Both the position numbers and the translations under genes were made by a program. Positions 43,355 to 52,836 of a DNA stretch of 64,000 nucleotides are shown one piece after another (position 1 is the first letter of the stretch; each line of letters opens with the position of its first letter). This DNA comes from Desulfopila inferna (GTDB taxonomy: Bacteria; Desulfobacterota; Desulfobulbia; Desulfobulbales; Desulfocapsaceae). The notes below the pieces were generated by a model. The model was not told the DNA's origin, made no database searches, and saw nothing but the letters and a program-made list of their open reading frames with translations. Location of the stretch: the NCBI RefSeq assembly GCF_016919005.1, contig NZ_JAFFQE010000003.1, positions 62,001 to 126,000 on the forward strand. Direction: 5' to 3'.

Positions 43355-44941
43355 ATGAGTAAACATCTAGCACAGGAAATAGCCAAAAGAAGAACCTTCG
43401 GCATCATCAGTCATCCCGATGCGGGGAAGACCACTCTCACCGAAAAACTTTTGCTCTACGGTGGCGCGATCAATCTCGCTGGTGCGGTAAAGTCCAAGAA
43501 AAATGACCGCAAGGCTACCAGTGACTGGATGGCCATCGAGCAAGAGCGCGGCATTTCGGTCACCACATCGGTGATGAAATTCGCCTACCACGATTTTGAA
43601 ATCAACCTGCTGGACACACCAGGCCATCAGGATTTCTCCGAGGACACCTACCGGGTGCTCACCGCGGTTGACTCCGCCATCATGGTGATCGACAATGCCA
43701 AAGGCGTTGAAACCCAAACCGAAAAGTTGATGGAGGTCTGTCGGATGCGAAATACCCCTCTTATCACCTTCATCAACAAACTTGACAGAGAAGGATTGTC
43801 TCCTCTCGATGTTATGGCTGATATCGAGGACAAGCTTCAGATTGAATGCTCACCGCTCTCCTGGCCTATCGGCATGGGAAAAACCTTCAAGGGCGTCTAC
43901 AACATTCTTCACAAGCAGATCCATCTTTTTACACCCGGCCGGGAATCACGAGAAGATGACGGCATTACCATAAAAGACCTTAATGACCCGCGCCTTGATG
44001 AGTTGTTGGGCCGACAGGCCGATGATCTGCGCGAGGATATCGAACTGCTGGAGGGTGCGGCCAGCCCATTTGAATATGAGCATTACCGCAGTGCAAGCCA
44101 GACACCGGTATTTTTCGGCAGCGCCATCAACAATTTTGGAGTCCAGGAACTTCTCAACGGCTTTATCAGCATGGCGCCGCCTCCCGAACCACGACAGGCC
44201 GCCTCACGAATCGTCAATCCCGAAGAAGAGGATTTTTCCGGATTTGTTTTTAAAATCCAGGCCAACATGAATCCGGCTCACCGGGACAGGATCGCCTTCC
44301 TCCGTGTCTGTTCGGGAAAATTCACAAGGGGTATGAAAGTCAGACATCATCGGATCGGCAAGGAAATCACTCTGGCAAATGCCACTATCTTCATGGCTCA
44401 GGACCGTGCCAATGTGGAGGAAGCCTGGCCAGGTGACATTATTGGCCTGCATAATCACGGGACCATCAAGATAGGAGATACCTTTACTCCCAAGGAAGAA
44501 CTCAAGTTCACGGGCATTCCCAACTTTGCTCCCGAGCACTTTCGACGGGTCATCCTGAAAAATCCTCTGAAAATGAAGCAATTGCAAAAAGGACTGGTCC
44601 AGCTTGCCGAAGAAGGAGCAATTCAGGTCTTCAGGCCGCTTATCGGTTCCGACTATATCATGGGTGCAGTAGGCGTCCTGCAGTTTGAAGTAACCGTGGC
44701 CCGGTTGAAAAATGAGTATGGGGTAGAAGCGATTTATGAACCGGTGAGCTATCAAGCCGCTCGCTGGGTCAGCTGCAGCGACAAAAAGAAACTGACCCAG
44801 TTCGAATCCAAGAATCAGGGGGCTCTGGCCAGGGACTCAGAAGGATTTCTCACCTATCTTGCCCAGAACGAATGGATGCTCAACTTTTTTATGGAGAAGT
44901 GGCCGAACATAGATTTCCACAAAACGCGTGAAAACGTATGA
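43355..44941 (+). CDS. prfC: peptide chain release factor 3
   Basis: GTPase that recycles RF1/RF2 after termination. 528 residues. G motifs: [15 protein letters not shown] (P-loop), [31 protein letters not shown] and [10 protein letters not shown]3-specific VGVLQFEV-containing C terminus present. Normal length; single-gene unit followed by a short repeat. Confidence 0.96.
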   Translation: MSKHLAQEIAKRRTFGIISHPDAGKTTLTEKLLLYGGAINLAGAVKSKKNDRKATSDWMAIEQERGISVTTSVMKFAYHDFEINLLDTPGHQDFSEDTYRVLTAVDSAIMVIDNAKGVETQTEKLMEVCRMRNTPLITFINKLDREGLSPLDVMADIEDKLQIECSPLSWPIGMGKTFKGVYNILHKQIHLFTPGRESREDDGITIKDLNDPRLDELLGRQADDLREDIELLEGAASPFEYEHYRSASQTPVFFGSAINNFGVQELLNGFISMAPPPEPRQAASRIVNPEEEDFSGFVFKIQANMNPAHRDRIAFLRVCSGKFTRGMKVRHHRIGKEITLANATIFMAQDRANVEEAWPGDIIGLHNHGTIKIGDTFTPKEELKFTGIPNFAPEHFRRVILKNPLKMKQLQKGLVQLAEEGAIQVFRPLIGSDYIMGAVGVLQFEVTVARLKNEYGVEAIYEPVSYQAARWVSCSDKKKLTQFESKNQGALARDSEGFLTYLAQNEWMLNFFMEKWPNIDFHKTRENV

Positions 44942-44970
44942 TTTACAAGGGAACTTTTTTGCCAGGCCAA

Positions 44971-45040
44971 CCCAGCTGAGCCGGACTTTTTACAGTACCC
45001 CTTAGGGGGCTTATAGAGGCAGATTCAAGGATTTAAATAC
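44971..45040. repeat. short repeat family C, copy 1
   Basis: CCCAGCTGAGCCGGAC, then TTTACAGTACCCCTTAGGGG and a tail GATTCAAGGATTTAAATAC. A diverged second copy is at 47110-47190. Both follow a gene's stop codon. A 16-base relative (CCCAGCTGAGCTGGAT) is at 21675. Confidence 0.55.
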
Positions 45041-45141
45041 ATTCTTCGTTTTCTTGCTTTTTGCACCCTCTCAAGAGGATACAGAAATCCAGCAGGGTCG
45101 TGTCGCAGGCGATTTGTTCTTGAATAGAGGAAATAACGTTG

Positions 45142-45432
45142 TTATTCCTCTTCATCACGAACAAAAATAAGAGCTGCTCCTTCCGTCAGAGCGGCAGCAA
45201 CTTTTTTGCGGGCGACAGTAATGATGCGCTGAATCGTTCCCCTGGAGACGCCCATACGCTCTCCTGCTTCTTCCTGAGTAAGACTTTCCCGATCACACAG
45301 CCGCAATACCTCAAGCTCATCGAGGTGCAATTCAATCTGACGCAGTTCATGCAACGGCGTTCCGGTTGGCTTGAACGCCATTCCGCAAAAGTTCCCCTCG
45401 CAGTTTCTGGCTTTTTTAGGTCTTGGTGACAT
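45142..45432 (-). CDS. DUF134 DNA-binding protein
   Basis: 96-residue protein with a sigma-like helix-turn-helix, LTQEEAGERMGVSRGTIQRI, and conserved N-terminal MSPRPKKARNC and LDELEVLRLCD. DUF134 genes commonly stand next to NifX/NifB-like Fe-Mo cofactor genes, as here (45799-46188), and may regulate or co-occur with them. Regulation is inferred, not shown. Confidence 0.85.
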   Translation of the reverse strand: MSPRPKKARNCEGNFCGMAFKPTGTPLHELRQIELHLDELEVLRLCDRESLTQEEAGERMGVSRGTIQRIITVARKKVAAALTEGAALIFVRDEEE

Positions 45433-45798
45433 TTCTTTCCACTAAAATAAAGTATGTGTTTTCAACACGTAACCAAACCGGATGGATGAAAAACAAAAAC
45501 ATGTAAATTGATAATCTCGCAAAAAGTCATCGAAGTTACCGGGATGCTCTGCGATAAGCGCAGACCTTCCGGAACATCATCCAAAAAGACTACAGTGTCG
45601 TACTGGTAGTGGTATATATCACATAATCGACGCCTTTGGCAAGTGTCTAGTCGCAAGTCACCTATTTTGTTGAAGAGTGGTAGTTCAATGAATCGTCTTG
45701 ATCCCGGCCCTGATGCAGATTTGCGGCAGGTCCCCGACTATTACTTCCAACAGCAGAGGACCTGTGTGCCCGTACGGATGCTTATCGCAACGCCATCA
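45433..45798. other. 366-base region between DUF134 and NifX-like genes
   Basis: Holds family A fragments at 45510-45580 and 45765-45795 (GCCCGTACGGATGCTTATCG) and no gene. Between them nothing recognised. Confidence 0.5.
45510..45580. repeat. family A element, left-half copy
   Basis: GATAATCTCGCAAAAAGTCA followed by TCGAAGTTACCGGGATGCTC and TGCGATAAGCGCAGACCTTC; the right half is unrecognisable. Confidence 0.65.
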
Positions 45799-46188
45799 TC
45801 AATGCTGACAGTTGCCGGAGCCCTGGCAAGTCTGCGCTGGGTGCATCACCACCAAGCGGTTTTGCTGCAGGTTTTCGATCACACTTTTGACATCGGGCAA
45901 CTGGCCCTGGTCAGCATGATATACTGTAATTCCGACTTCGTTAAATCCCTGCATTGGCCTTTTACCCAGGCCGGCCACGACAATAGCCTCAACTCCGGCC
46001 TTCTGCAGAAGTGTAACCGGGGCCATGCAGCCGCCAGCCTCATGACCTTCGTTTATGATCGTGGTGACATCGGTGACTTCATTGCCCGATGACAGGTCAA
46101 TAACGGTAAAAATATCACAATGTCCGAAGTGACCTGACCGTTCCGCCTCAAGCCCTCCCGGAGCATTCGTAGGTATTGCAATTTTCAT
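45799..46188 (-). CDS. NifX/NifB-like dinitrogenase iron-molybdenum cofactor-binding protein
   Basis: 129 residues from the ATG at 46188, chosen for its strong ribosome site GGAGGAAGAAAATA; the frame is open for 37 codons further. N terminus MKIAIPTNAPGGLEAERSGH, with HFGHCDIFTVID and EAGGCMAPVTLL typical of the NifX/NafY fold. C-terminal cysteines in QTCQGSGNCQH. Such small proteins bind or shuttle metal clusters, not only in nitrogen fixers. Paired with DUF134 on the same strand. Confidence 0.85.
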   Translation of the reverse strand: MKIAIPTNAPGGLEAERSGHFGHCDIFTVIDLSSGNEVTDVTTIINEGHEAGGCMAPVTLLQKAGVEAIVVAGLGKRPMQGFNEVGITVYHADQGQLPDVKSVIENLQQNRLVVMHPAQTCQGSGNCQH

Positions 46189-46539
46189 TATTTTCTTCCT
46201 CCAAAGATAAAAAATGTGTATATATTGGCCCAATATCGGTGCACGAACTGAACCATCCGGCTCAGCCGGAGAGTTAATTGCACTATTTTGCATATGCACA
46301 AAATATAGTATACCTGCCGAACTTCTCTGTCAAGCTAATTTCTTTCCTTGAATTCTCTCATGTGGAATTCGACCGATTTCTGCTGACTACGAGGATGGAC
46401 AAGCAGTATCAATTCAGGTAAAGTTAAGAAACAGTAAGCAGATAACCGGCACAGCTTTACCCCTTCACTGCCGGGGCCGGACAACCGTCAAATAGCAATT
46501 ACCCAAACATTCTCCAGAGGGTAAATTACTCTATAGAAA
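46189..46539. other. 351-base divergent intergenic region
   Basis: Divergent spacer between the NifX-like and DUF4390 genes. It holds the palindrome at 46284-46305 and a small inverted pair CCGGCTCAGCCGG near 46258-46270. No gene seen. Confidence 0.5.
46284..46305. promoter_or_regulatory. candidate operator: AT-rich palindrome upstream of NifX-like gene
   Basis: TATTTTG (46284-46290), CATATGCA, CAAAATA (46299-46305): 7-base arms in perfect inverted repeat around an NdeI-like CATATG. It lies about 100 bases upstream of the NifX-like start. DUF134 is an obvious candidate binder, but this is inference. Confidence 0.35.
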
Positions 46540-47109
46540 ATGAAAAAGACACTCCTGCTGACCTCAATCATCCTGGTCCTGCTCCTTTTATCGGTTCAGA
46601 CATCCATCTCTATTCCCAAGAGGACCATTGATCCTGCTTTTTCTGATATTACCGTGACCGGTTCAAAGAGTCATCTCCTGCTATTCGCCATGCTCAAAAA
46701 CGCCTTTACCGAGGAGATGCTGCAGGGACTGCACAGTGGACTTCCTATACATTTTTCTTTTTTCATTGAACTCAGTCAAGCTGACAGTGAAAACTCACTC
46801 ATCTCCCTGGAGACCCGGCACGTCATAAGTTATGATACCTTAAAGGAGACCTACAAGGTCGAGATAGAGGAAAGCGGCAAGCGTTTTTTCTCCTACCAGT
46901 CCCTGGATGAGGCGCAGAAAGCGATCAATGAACTTAATGGCTTGAAAGTGGTGGAACTCAACCGGTTACAGCCGGATACCCCCTATACCATACGAATACG
47001 CGCAGAACTTTACAAAAAAACCCTTCCCATGGGTTTGCATCGGGTGGTCCCTTTTATCTCCTGGTGGGATATAAAAACCAAATGGCACAGCATAACATTT
47101 ACGATATAA
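46540..47109 (+). CDS. DUF4390 exported protein
   Basis: 189 residues with an N-terminal signal or anchor (TLLLTSIILVLLLLSV). The pattern FSFFIELSQ, TYKVEIEESG and ISWWDIKTKWHSITFTI is that of DUF4390 proteins, usually encoded just before an NtrY-type kinase in deltaproteobacteria, exactly as here. Function unknown; envelope-located partner of the kinase is a guess. Confidence 0.78.
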   Translation: MKKTLLLTSIILVLLLLSVQTSISIPKRTIDPAFSDITVTGSKSHLLLFAMLKNAFTEEMLQGLHSGLPIHFSFFIELSQADSENSLISLETRHVISYDTLKETYKVEIEESGKRFFSYQSLDEAQKAINELNGLKVVELNRLQPDTPYTIRIRAELYKKTLPMGLHRVVPFISWWDIKTKWHSITFTI

Positions 47110-47190
47110 CCCAGCTGAGATGGACACTTTACAGTACCACTTGAAGGGTATTAGGACCTTGGCTACAGAGGTTGTTTTAATTATTTAAAC
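47110..47190. repeat. short repeat family C, copy 2
   Basis: CCCAGCTGAGATGGACACTT followed by TACAGTACCACTTGAAGGG and a tail ending AATTATTTAAAC. It starts right after the DUF4390 stop codon. Directly followed by a family B element. Confidence 0.5.
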
Positions 47191-47354
47191 CTGATTACCC
47201 CTAATCCTCAGCTCAAGGTCGGGACCGCTCTTTTCACGGGTCTCTGCAGCCCGGATGGCTGCAGCGAAGCCCCCATGGACGGGGTTTATGGCGTCCCGAT
47301 GAAAAGAGCAGTCCCGGCCTGGGCCAGAAAATGCTGATTTTCAGGGGTAATCAG
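47191..47354. repeat. family B palindromic element, complete copy
   Basis: 164 bp copy, almost identical to 35918-36080. Outer arms CTGATTACCCCTAATCCTCA and CAGGGGTAATCAG, inner arms GGGACCGCTCTTTTCACGGG and GATGAAAAGAGCAGTCCCGG. Lies between DUF4390 and the kinase gene. Confidence 0.88.
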
Positions 47355-47423
47355 ATATTTAAAAAATATTACTATTTTGTTTTCCCGTTTTTTTTTGGCA
47401 GTTCAGGAGTAAAGCTCTAAACC

Positions 47424-49721
47424 ATGAGTCCGGAAACAGAAACATATCATAACAGCCTTAAAAATCCTTTGCCGCAAACCCTTATCGGAGATGCCGCCAT
47501 TCTCCAGGAACAAAAGCGCCAGAAGAAAAAGATCACTCTGTTTGTCATTCTCTTCTGTTCCTGCCTGATCCCGATCTTTGTCTGGTTTCAGTCTCTGCTT
47601 TTCAATCATGAAGTTACCATTCCGGTAAATTCGAATATTCTCATATTCGTTCTCATCAACGTCAATGTTCTCCTGGTTCTGCTGGTCCTTTTCCTGGTGC
47701 TTCGCAACCTTGCCGAACTTTTCCTGGAAAGCAGAAAAAATCTCTTAAACACCAAACTGAAAACCAAGCTGGTCATCTCCTTTCTCTCGCTATCCCTGAT
47801 TCCTACAATCCTGCTCTTCTTCGTGGCACTGCAGTTTGTCTCCACCAGTATGGATTTCTGGTTTAATGCCAGTGTGGAAAAATCTCTGCAGAAGTCTCTG
47901 GAACTGGCCCAGGCGCTATTGCGCGATACGGAAGAGCAGGCCAGTCGGCTGGGTACGGATATCAGCACCAGGCTTCAGGAAGCTTCGATCAGCAAGGATC
48001 CCCGAATCGCCTCACGGGAACTGGAAAACATCCTGAGCCTGCAAACGCGCTACGGACCAGACAGCCTTATCCTTGCTGCCGGCGACGGCAGTTTTGAGAT
48101 CACGGCAGCAAGCACGAGGCTTAAGGGCATCAAGCTTCCTGATATCCCTGTCAATATACTGCAGAAGCTGGAACCGGATACAGCTGGAGAAAATATTATT
48201 CAGGAAACATTGCAAGGAGATCTTGTTCGTCATGTTGCCGCGATTCTGCTGGGCGAGGAAAAAATCAGCGCAACACTGACAACAACCCTGCTGATCGACA
48301 CAGAGCGTCTTGCCGGAATGGAAACCATCTCACAGGGCATGGAGGGTTACCAGCAGCTCAAGTATCTCAAGGAACCGTTTAAATTCTGGCTCCTGATCAT
48401 TCTTCTGATTGTCACCATGCTCATAATCTTCGGAGCTGTCTGGTTCGGCTTCTATATTTCCAAGGGAATCACCGAACCGGTCGCCAAGCTGGCGGACGCC
48501 ACGAAAAGGATTGCCGAGGGGGATCTGGAATTTGCCATCGAAGGAAAAACAGATGATGAGATCGGCCTGCTGGTGGACGCCTTCAATAAAATGACGGCCA
48601 ATCTCAACAGCAGCAACAAGAAACTTGCCGAAACCCTTACCGCCCTGCATTCCAGTTCGCAGGAATCCGAGCAGCGCAGAAGGTATACGGAAATAATCCT
48701 GCAGAATGTTTCCACTGGGGTCATTTCTCTCGATGAAGAGGGGCGGATTATCACCATCAACCGCTTTGCCGAGAGCCTTCTCAACATTGACAGGAACTTT
48801 TATCTCAACAAGCGCTTTCAGGACACGCTCCTGGAGCAGCATGCCGCAATTATCCACGGCTTTCTGGAAAAACTGCAAATCTCCAGAAAGTTAAGCATAC
48901 AGGAACATTTGCGCCTGAACATCCAGCAAAAAAACTACTCGCTTCTCATTAATTTCACCCGCCTGGAAGACGAGGAAGAAACGCCGCTGGGGTACGTGCT
49001 TGTCTTCGATGACCTCACGAAGATAGAGAAGATGCAGAGAATGACAGCCTGGCGTGAGGTCGCCCGCAGGATTGCTCATGAAATCAAGAACCCGCTCACC
49101 CCGATCCAACTCTCGGCTCAGCGGTTGCGCCGGCGATATCCGGATATTCTTGAAGATGGTGACAAAATATTTGATCAGTGCACAGCCACCATCATCAACC
49201 AGGTGGATGAGTTAAAACGGTTAGTGAGCGAATTCTCCCAGTTTGCCCGCATGCCCAAGGTTCAAAAGTCGCAAGGCAACCTTGTCGAACTGGCCAACGC
49301 CACGCTGTTTCTCTACCAGGAGGCTCATAAGCACATAGACTTTCAGCTTCATGAAAAGAATCCCCTGCCCACTTTCTTTTTTGATGGAGAACAGATAAAG
49401 CGATGCATTATCAACCTTCTCGATAACGCAGTTGCAGTTTTGTCCGATGGCGGTAATATTATTATCGAGTTGCTGAGCAATGAGGAGAGCGTCTTCATTC
49501 GAGTATGCGATGACGGTCCCGGAACCACACCGGAGGACAAGGGCAAGCTTTTCGAGCCTTACTTTTCCACCAAAAAAACTGGAACAGGGCTGGGGCTTGC
49601 CATCGTTTCTACCATTGTCGCCGATCATAGCGGCTATATCCGGGTGATGGACAACAAACCACGCGGTTCAATCTTCATTATCGAACTGCCTCTTCAGGCC
49701 GAAAAGAAGGACCGGGCTTAG
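47424..49721 (+). CDS. ntrY: NtrY-like sensor histidine kinase
   Basis: Membrane kinase of 765 residues. The N-terminal part has three hydrophobic segments (about 35-55, 75-95, 120-145), a periplasmic region, another segment near 310-335, then a HAMP domain (ISKGITEPVAKLADATKRIA), a PAS domain (about 420-530), the phosphoacceptor His in RRIAHEIKNPLTPIQLSAQR (about 551), and an ATPase domain with DDGPG, FEPYFSTK and GTGLGLAIV. It should phosphorylate the NtrX-like regulator encoded 81 bases on. Signal sensed is unknown. Confidence 0.92.
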   Translation: MSPETETYHNSLKNPLPQTLIGDAAILQEQKRQKKKITLFVILFCSCLIPIFVWFQSLLFNHEVTIPVNSNILIFVLINVNVLLVLLVLFLVLRNLAELFLESRKNLLNTKLKTKLVISFLSLSLIPTILLFFVALQFVSTSMDFWFNASVEKSLQKSLELAQALLRDTEEQASRLGTDISTRLQEASISKDPRIASRELENILSLQTRYGPDSLILAAGDGSFEITAASTRLKGIKLPDIPVNILQKLEPDTAGENIIQETLQGDLVRHVAAILLGEEKISATLTTTLLIDTERLAGMETISQGMEGYQQLKYLKEPFKFWLLIILLIVTMLIIFGAVWFGFYISKGITEPVAKLADATKRIAEGDLEFAIEGKTDDEIGLLVDAFNKMTANLNSSNKKLAETLTALHSSSQESEQRRRYTEIILQNVSTGVISLDEEGRIITINRFAESLLNIDRNFYLNKRFQDTLLEQHAAIIHGFLEKLQISRKLSIQEHLRLNIQQKNYSLLINFTRLEDEEETPLGYVLVFDDLTKIEKMQRMTAWREVARRIAHEIKNPLTPIQLSAQRLRRRYPDILEDGDKIFDQCTATIINQVDELKRLVSEFSQFARMPKVQKSQGNLVELANATLFLYQEAHKHIDFQLHEKNPLPTFFFDGEQIKRCIINLLDNAVAVLSDGGNIIIELLSNEESVFIRVCDDGPGTTPEDKGKLFEPYFSTKKTGTGLGLAIVSTIVADHSGYIRVMDNKPRGSIFIIELPLQAEKKDRA

Positions 49722-49802
49722 GTTCGGTCAAATACTTTCCAATGCAGATGAAGATAACAATGCAGCTCGTCAGGAATACACCATAAGCAGGCGGCAGAAG
49801 AA

Positions 49803-51176
49803 ATGAATAACAGACGAATCCTGGTAATAGACGATGAGATTTCCATTCAGGAGTCACTCAAGGGCATTCTCGAAGACGAAGGTTTCAGCGCCCTCAGCGT
49901 GTCCTCGGCAGAGGAAGGCATGCTTCTTATTGAGGAGAAAAAGGTGGATCTGGTCCTGCTCGACATCTGGCTCGGGGATAACATGGATGGTCTTACCGCC
50001 CTTGAGGAAATCAAGAAAATCGATGATATTCCCATCATTATGATCTCCGGCCATGCCAGTATCGAGACGGCGGTCAAGGCAACCCGCAAGGGAGCTTATG
50101 ACTTCATCGAAAAACCACTGTCCTATGACAAGGTAATCCTCTCGATAACCAACGGCCTGCGCTTTGCTCAGTTGGAACGGGAAAACAGGCTTCTTCGCCA
50201 GAGCACGACCAAAAAAACCAGGATCACCGGCAACTCCGCAATCATTTCCGCCCTGCGCGATCAAATCAAGATGGTGGCGCCAACGGATGCCTGGGTTCTT
50301 ATCCGCGGAGAACACGGGACCGGCAAGGAGCTTGTTGCCCAGGCAATTCACAGCCTTTCAGCTTCCTGCGATCGCCCAATGGTGGAGGTTAACTGTGCCG
50401 CCATTCCGGAAGAATTAATAGAATCGGAACTCTTCGGTCATGAAAAAGGTTCCTTTACAGGCGCCAATGCCAACAAGCGCGGCAAATTCGACCAGGCCGA
50501 CGGCGGCATCCTCTTTCTCGACGAAATAGGAGACATGAGCCTGAAAACTCAGGCCAAGACCCTGCGCATTCTGCAGGAACAGAAATTCGAGAGGGTCGGC
50601 GGCAGCAAGACGATCCACGTCAATGTCCGCGTACTCGCGGCCACTAATAAAAACCTGGAGGACGAGATCCAGAACGGAAATTTCAGGCCGGATCTTTTCT
50701 ATCGCCTGAACGTCGTACCCATTCACGTTCCCCTATTACGCGATCGCATAGAGGATATTCCCCTGCTTGTCGATGACCTCATGGACAGCTTGAACGGCAA
50801 GGGACTGGTTAAAAAGGTCTTTGATAAAAGCGCCTATCGGGAAATGATGAAACATGACTGGCCCGGCAATGTCAGAGAACTGCAGAACTTCATCGAAAGG
50901 CTTGCCATCATGTGCCCGGATGGAATCATCCATGATCATCATATACAGTTCTTTCTTAAAAGTCCCACCGGAAACATTACGGGAGTGATAAACAACGATA
51001 TGCGTTTTCCCTATCAGGCTGTCGATTTTAAGGAAGCCAAAAGATCTTTCGAACGCGAATATCTCAATATCAAGCTGGAAGAAAATGAAGGGAATATATC
51101 AAAAACAGCCGAACAGATAGGGCTTGAGCGCAGTCATCTTCATAAGAAACTCAAGAGTCTGAACATCATTCAGTAA
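49803..51176 (+). CDS. ntrX: NtrX-like sigma54-dependent response regulator
   Basis: 457 residues. Receiver domain with acidic DDE pocket and phosphoacceptor D54 (LVLLDIWLGD), AAA+ domain with Walker A GEHGTGKE near 170, the sigma54-contact loop as GSFTGA, Walker B GGILFLDEIGD, then a Fis-type helix-turn-helix ISKTAEQIGLERSHLHKKLK. It would activate sigma54 promoters on phosphorylation by the preceding kinase. GSFTGA in place of the commoner GAFTGA is a mild variation. The stop is followed at once by a family A element. Confidence 0.93.
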   Translation: MNNRRILVIDDEISIQESLKGILEDEGFSALSVSSAEEGMLLIEEKKVDLVLLDIWLGDNMDGLTALEEIKKIDDIPIIMISGHASIETAVKATRKGAYDFIEKPLSYDKVILSITNGLRFAQLERENRLLRQSTTKKTRITGNSAIISALRDQIKMVAPTDAWVLIRGEHGTGKELVAQAIHSLSASCDRPMVEVNCAAIPEELIESELFGHEKGSFTGANANKRGKFDQADGGILFLDEIGDMSLKTQAKTLRILQEQKFERVGGSKTIHVNVRVLAATNKNLEDEIQNGNFRPDLFYRLNVVPIHVPLLRDRIEDIPLLVDDLMDSLNGKGLVKKVFDKSAYREMMKHDWPGNVRELQNFIERLAIMCPDGIIHDHHIQFFLKSPTGNITGVINNDMRFPYQAVDFKEAKRSFEREYLNIKLEENEGNISKTAEQIGLERSHLHKKLKSLNIIQ

Positions 51177-51286
51177 TGATGGACCAGTAAAAAGCCCGAC
51201 CTGCGTTGTTGGAGTCGAATTTCTCGAAGTCTGCACTTATCGCAGAGTCCATACATCAACAACGATGACTATTTACAGTAATGATT
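51177..51286. repeat. family A element, shortened copy
   Basis: Begins 1 base after the ntrX stop: TGATGGACCAGTAAAAAGCC, then TTTCTCGAAGTCTGCACTTA and a right end GATGACTATTTACAGTAATG. Core palindrome missing. Confidence 0.7.
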
Positions 51287-51324
51287 GTGCCGTAAATACA
51301 AAGCATAAAATATAAGGAGCAGCA

Positions 51325-52299
51325 ATGGTTTTTCCAGATTATCGGCCCCGCCGTTTACGAAAAAATGAAGCTTTCAGATCACTCATCCGGGAGACGCATA
51401 TTTCCGCATCACAGCTTGTCTATCCACTTTTCGTCCTGCCGGGAAAAAATATTCGTGAAGAGATTCCTTCCATGCCCGGAGTCTTCAGGATTTCCGTGGA
51501 CCAGTTGGCCGGTGAGGCCAAAGAATGCCTTTCCCTGGGGGTCAACAGCGTTATCCTTTTCGGTCTTCCCGAGCAGAAGGACGCCATGGGCTCCGGAGCC
51601 CATGCCAAAAGCGGCATAATCCAACAGGCGATCAAGGAATTGAAGAACAAGGCCCCACAGCTGATGGTCATTACCGATGTCTGTCTTTGTGAATACACCG
51701 ACCATGGTCATTGCGGCTGCATCATCGGCAATGAAGTCGATAATGACGCCACCCTCGAGATCCTTGCCAAGACCGCTCTGTCTCATGCCCAGGCCGGGGC
51801 GGATATGGTGGCGCCGTCCGATATGATGGATGGCAGGGTTGCCGAAATTCGAGGAATTCTGGACGAAAACAACTTCGACTCCATTCCCATAATGTCCTAT
51901 ACGGTCAAATATGCCTCGGCCTTCTATGGTCCATTTCGCGATGCGGCAGACTGTGCGCCTCAGTTCGGCGACAGACGAAGCTATCAGATGGATCCCGCCA
52001 ACAGCCGCGAGGCTCTCCGCGAGGCAACTCTGGATGTTGATGAGGGCGCGGATATCCTCATGGTGAAGCCGGCCATGGCCTATCTCGATATCATTGCACG
52101 ACTGCGGGAAGAGTTTGATCTTCCCATAGCCGCCTATCATGTCAGTGGTGAATATGCCATGATCAAGGCAGCGGCGGCAAATGGCTGGATAGACGAAGAA
52201 AAGGCGATGGCCGAGACGCTGTTGTCTTTGCGGCGTGCCGGCGCGGATATCATCGTTACCTATTTTGCCAAGGATATGGCACGGCTGCTGCGACGCTGA
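51325..52299 (+). CDS. hemB: delta-aminolevulinic acid dehydratase (porphobilinogen synthase)
   Basis: Condenses two 5-aminolevulinates to porphobilinogen for tetrapyrroles (haem, sirohaem, cobalamin). 324 residues. Active-site lysines lie in [14 protein letters not shown] and [14 protein letters not shown]; the cysteine-rich metal site is [15 protein letters not shown]. Normal length. RBS AAGGAGCAGCA before ATG. Confidence 0.96.
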   Translation: MVFPDYRPRRLRKNEAFRSLIRETHISASQLVYPLFVLPGKNIREEIPSMPGVFRISVDQLAGEAKECLSLGVNSVILFGLPEQKDAMGSGAHAKSGIIQQAIKELKNKAPQLMVITDVCLCEYTDHGHCGCIIGNEVDNDATLEILAKTALSHAQAGADMVAPSDMMDGRVAEIRGILDENNFDSIPIMSYTVKYASAFYGPFRDAADCAPQFGDRRSYQMDPANSREALREATLDVDEGADILMVKPAMAYLDIIARLREEFDLPIAAYHVSGEYAMIKAAAANGWIDEEKAMAETLLSLRRAGADIIVTYFAKDMARLLRR

Positions 52300-52345
52300 C
52301 CAATGCTCTCCCCTCGGAATCCGGGGTAAAAAAGTACCCGTATGA

Positions 52346-52376
52346 AAAGCGAAGTACCGGAACCGGGCTTCGCTTT
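52346..52376. terminator. two-way hairpin between hemB and VanZ-like gene
   Basis: AAAGCGAAG (52346-52354) pairs with CTTCGCTTT (52368-52376), with an extra CCGG/CCGG in the loop. It lies between convergent genes. There is no long T run, so it may not be fully rho-independent. Confidence 0.55.
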
Positions 52377-52425
52377 GATACCCTCTTCCCACTCCGCAAC
52401 CGCAGCACCGCCGGCCATAACCTCC

Positions 52426-52836
52426 TCAGAAAGAACCCCTCCTGTCCTTTAAACTGCGATATCGCAGCCAGAGAAGACTCACGACCGCGCTACCGCCAAT
52501 ATCGGCTGCAATGTCTGCAAGACTCACATATCTGCCGGGGACAAAGGACTGGTGAAACTCATCACCGATTCCATAAAGGAAACTCAGCAAAACAGCTACT
52601 ACGGCAATGGTCTTCGGCCTGGACAGGCGCAACTCACATGAGGGAACAAAAAGAATGGTCGCGGCGAGCAGTCCATACAGAACAAAATGACCTATTTTAT
52701 CCAGAAGAGGTATTTCCGGCAGGTCCAGCTGATCGCCTGACTGATGGGAGAGAGCAAAAATGATCCCCATGACGGTGATCATGGGGATCGTGCGAAAAAC
52801 CGTGACGACCCTTTCACTCATTTCCAGGTAGTTCAA
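52426..52836 (-). CDS. VanZ-like membrane protein
   Basis: 136 residues with about four membrane segments (IPMITVMGIIFALS, LLAATILFVP, AVVAVLLSFLYG, SAVVSLLWL) and the VanZ-type acidic motif YGIGDEFHQSFVPGR near residues 88-102. In enterococci VanZ raises teicoplanin resistance, but the broad family is found in many bacteria without a known role. It overlaps the SEC-C gene's end by 4 bases on the same strand. Confidence 0.8.
   Translation of the reverse strand: MNYLEMSERVVTVFRTIPMITVMGIIFALSHQSGDQLDLPEIPLLDKIGHFVLYGLLAATILFVPSCELRLSRPKTIAVVAVLLSFLYGIGDEFHQSFVPGRYVSLADIAADIGGSAVVSLLWLRYRSLKDRRGSF

Noticed and set aside
51409-52392. Leftward 327-codon frame opposite hemB
   Set aside because: HemB is unambiguous on the other strand.
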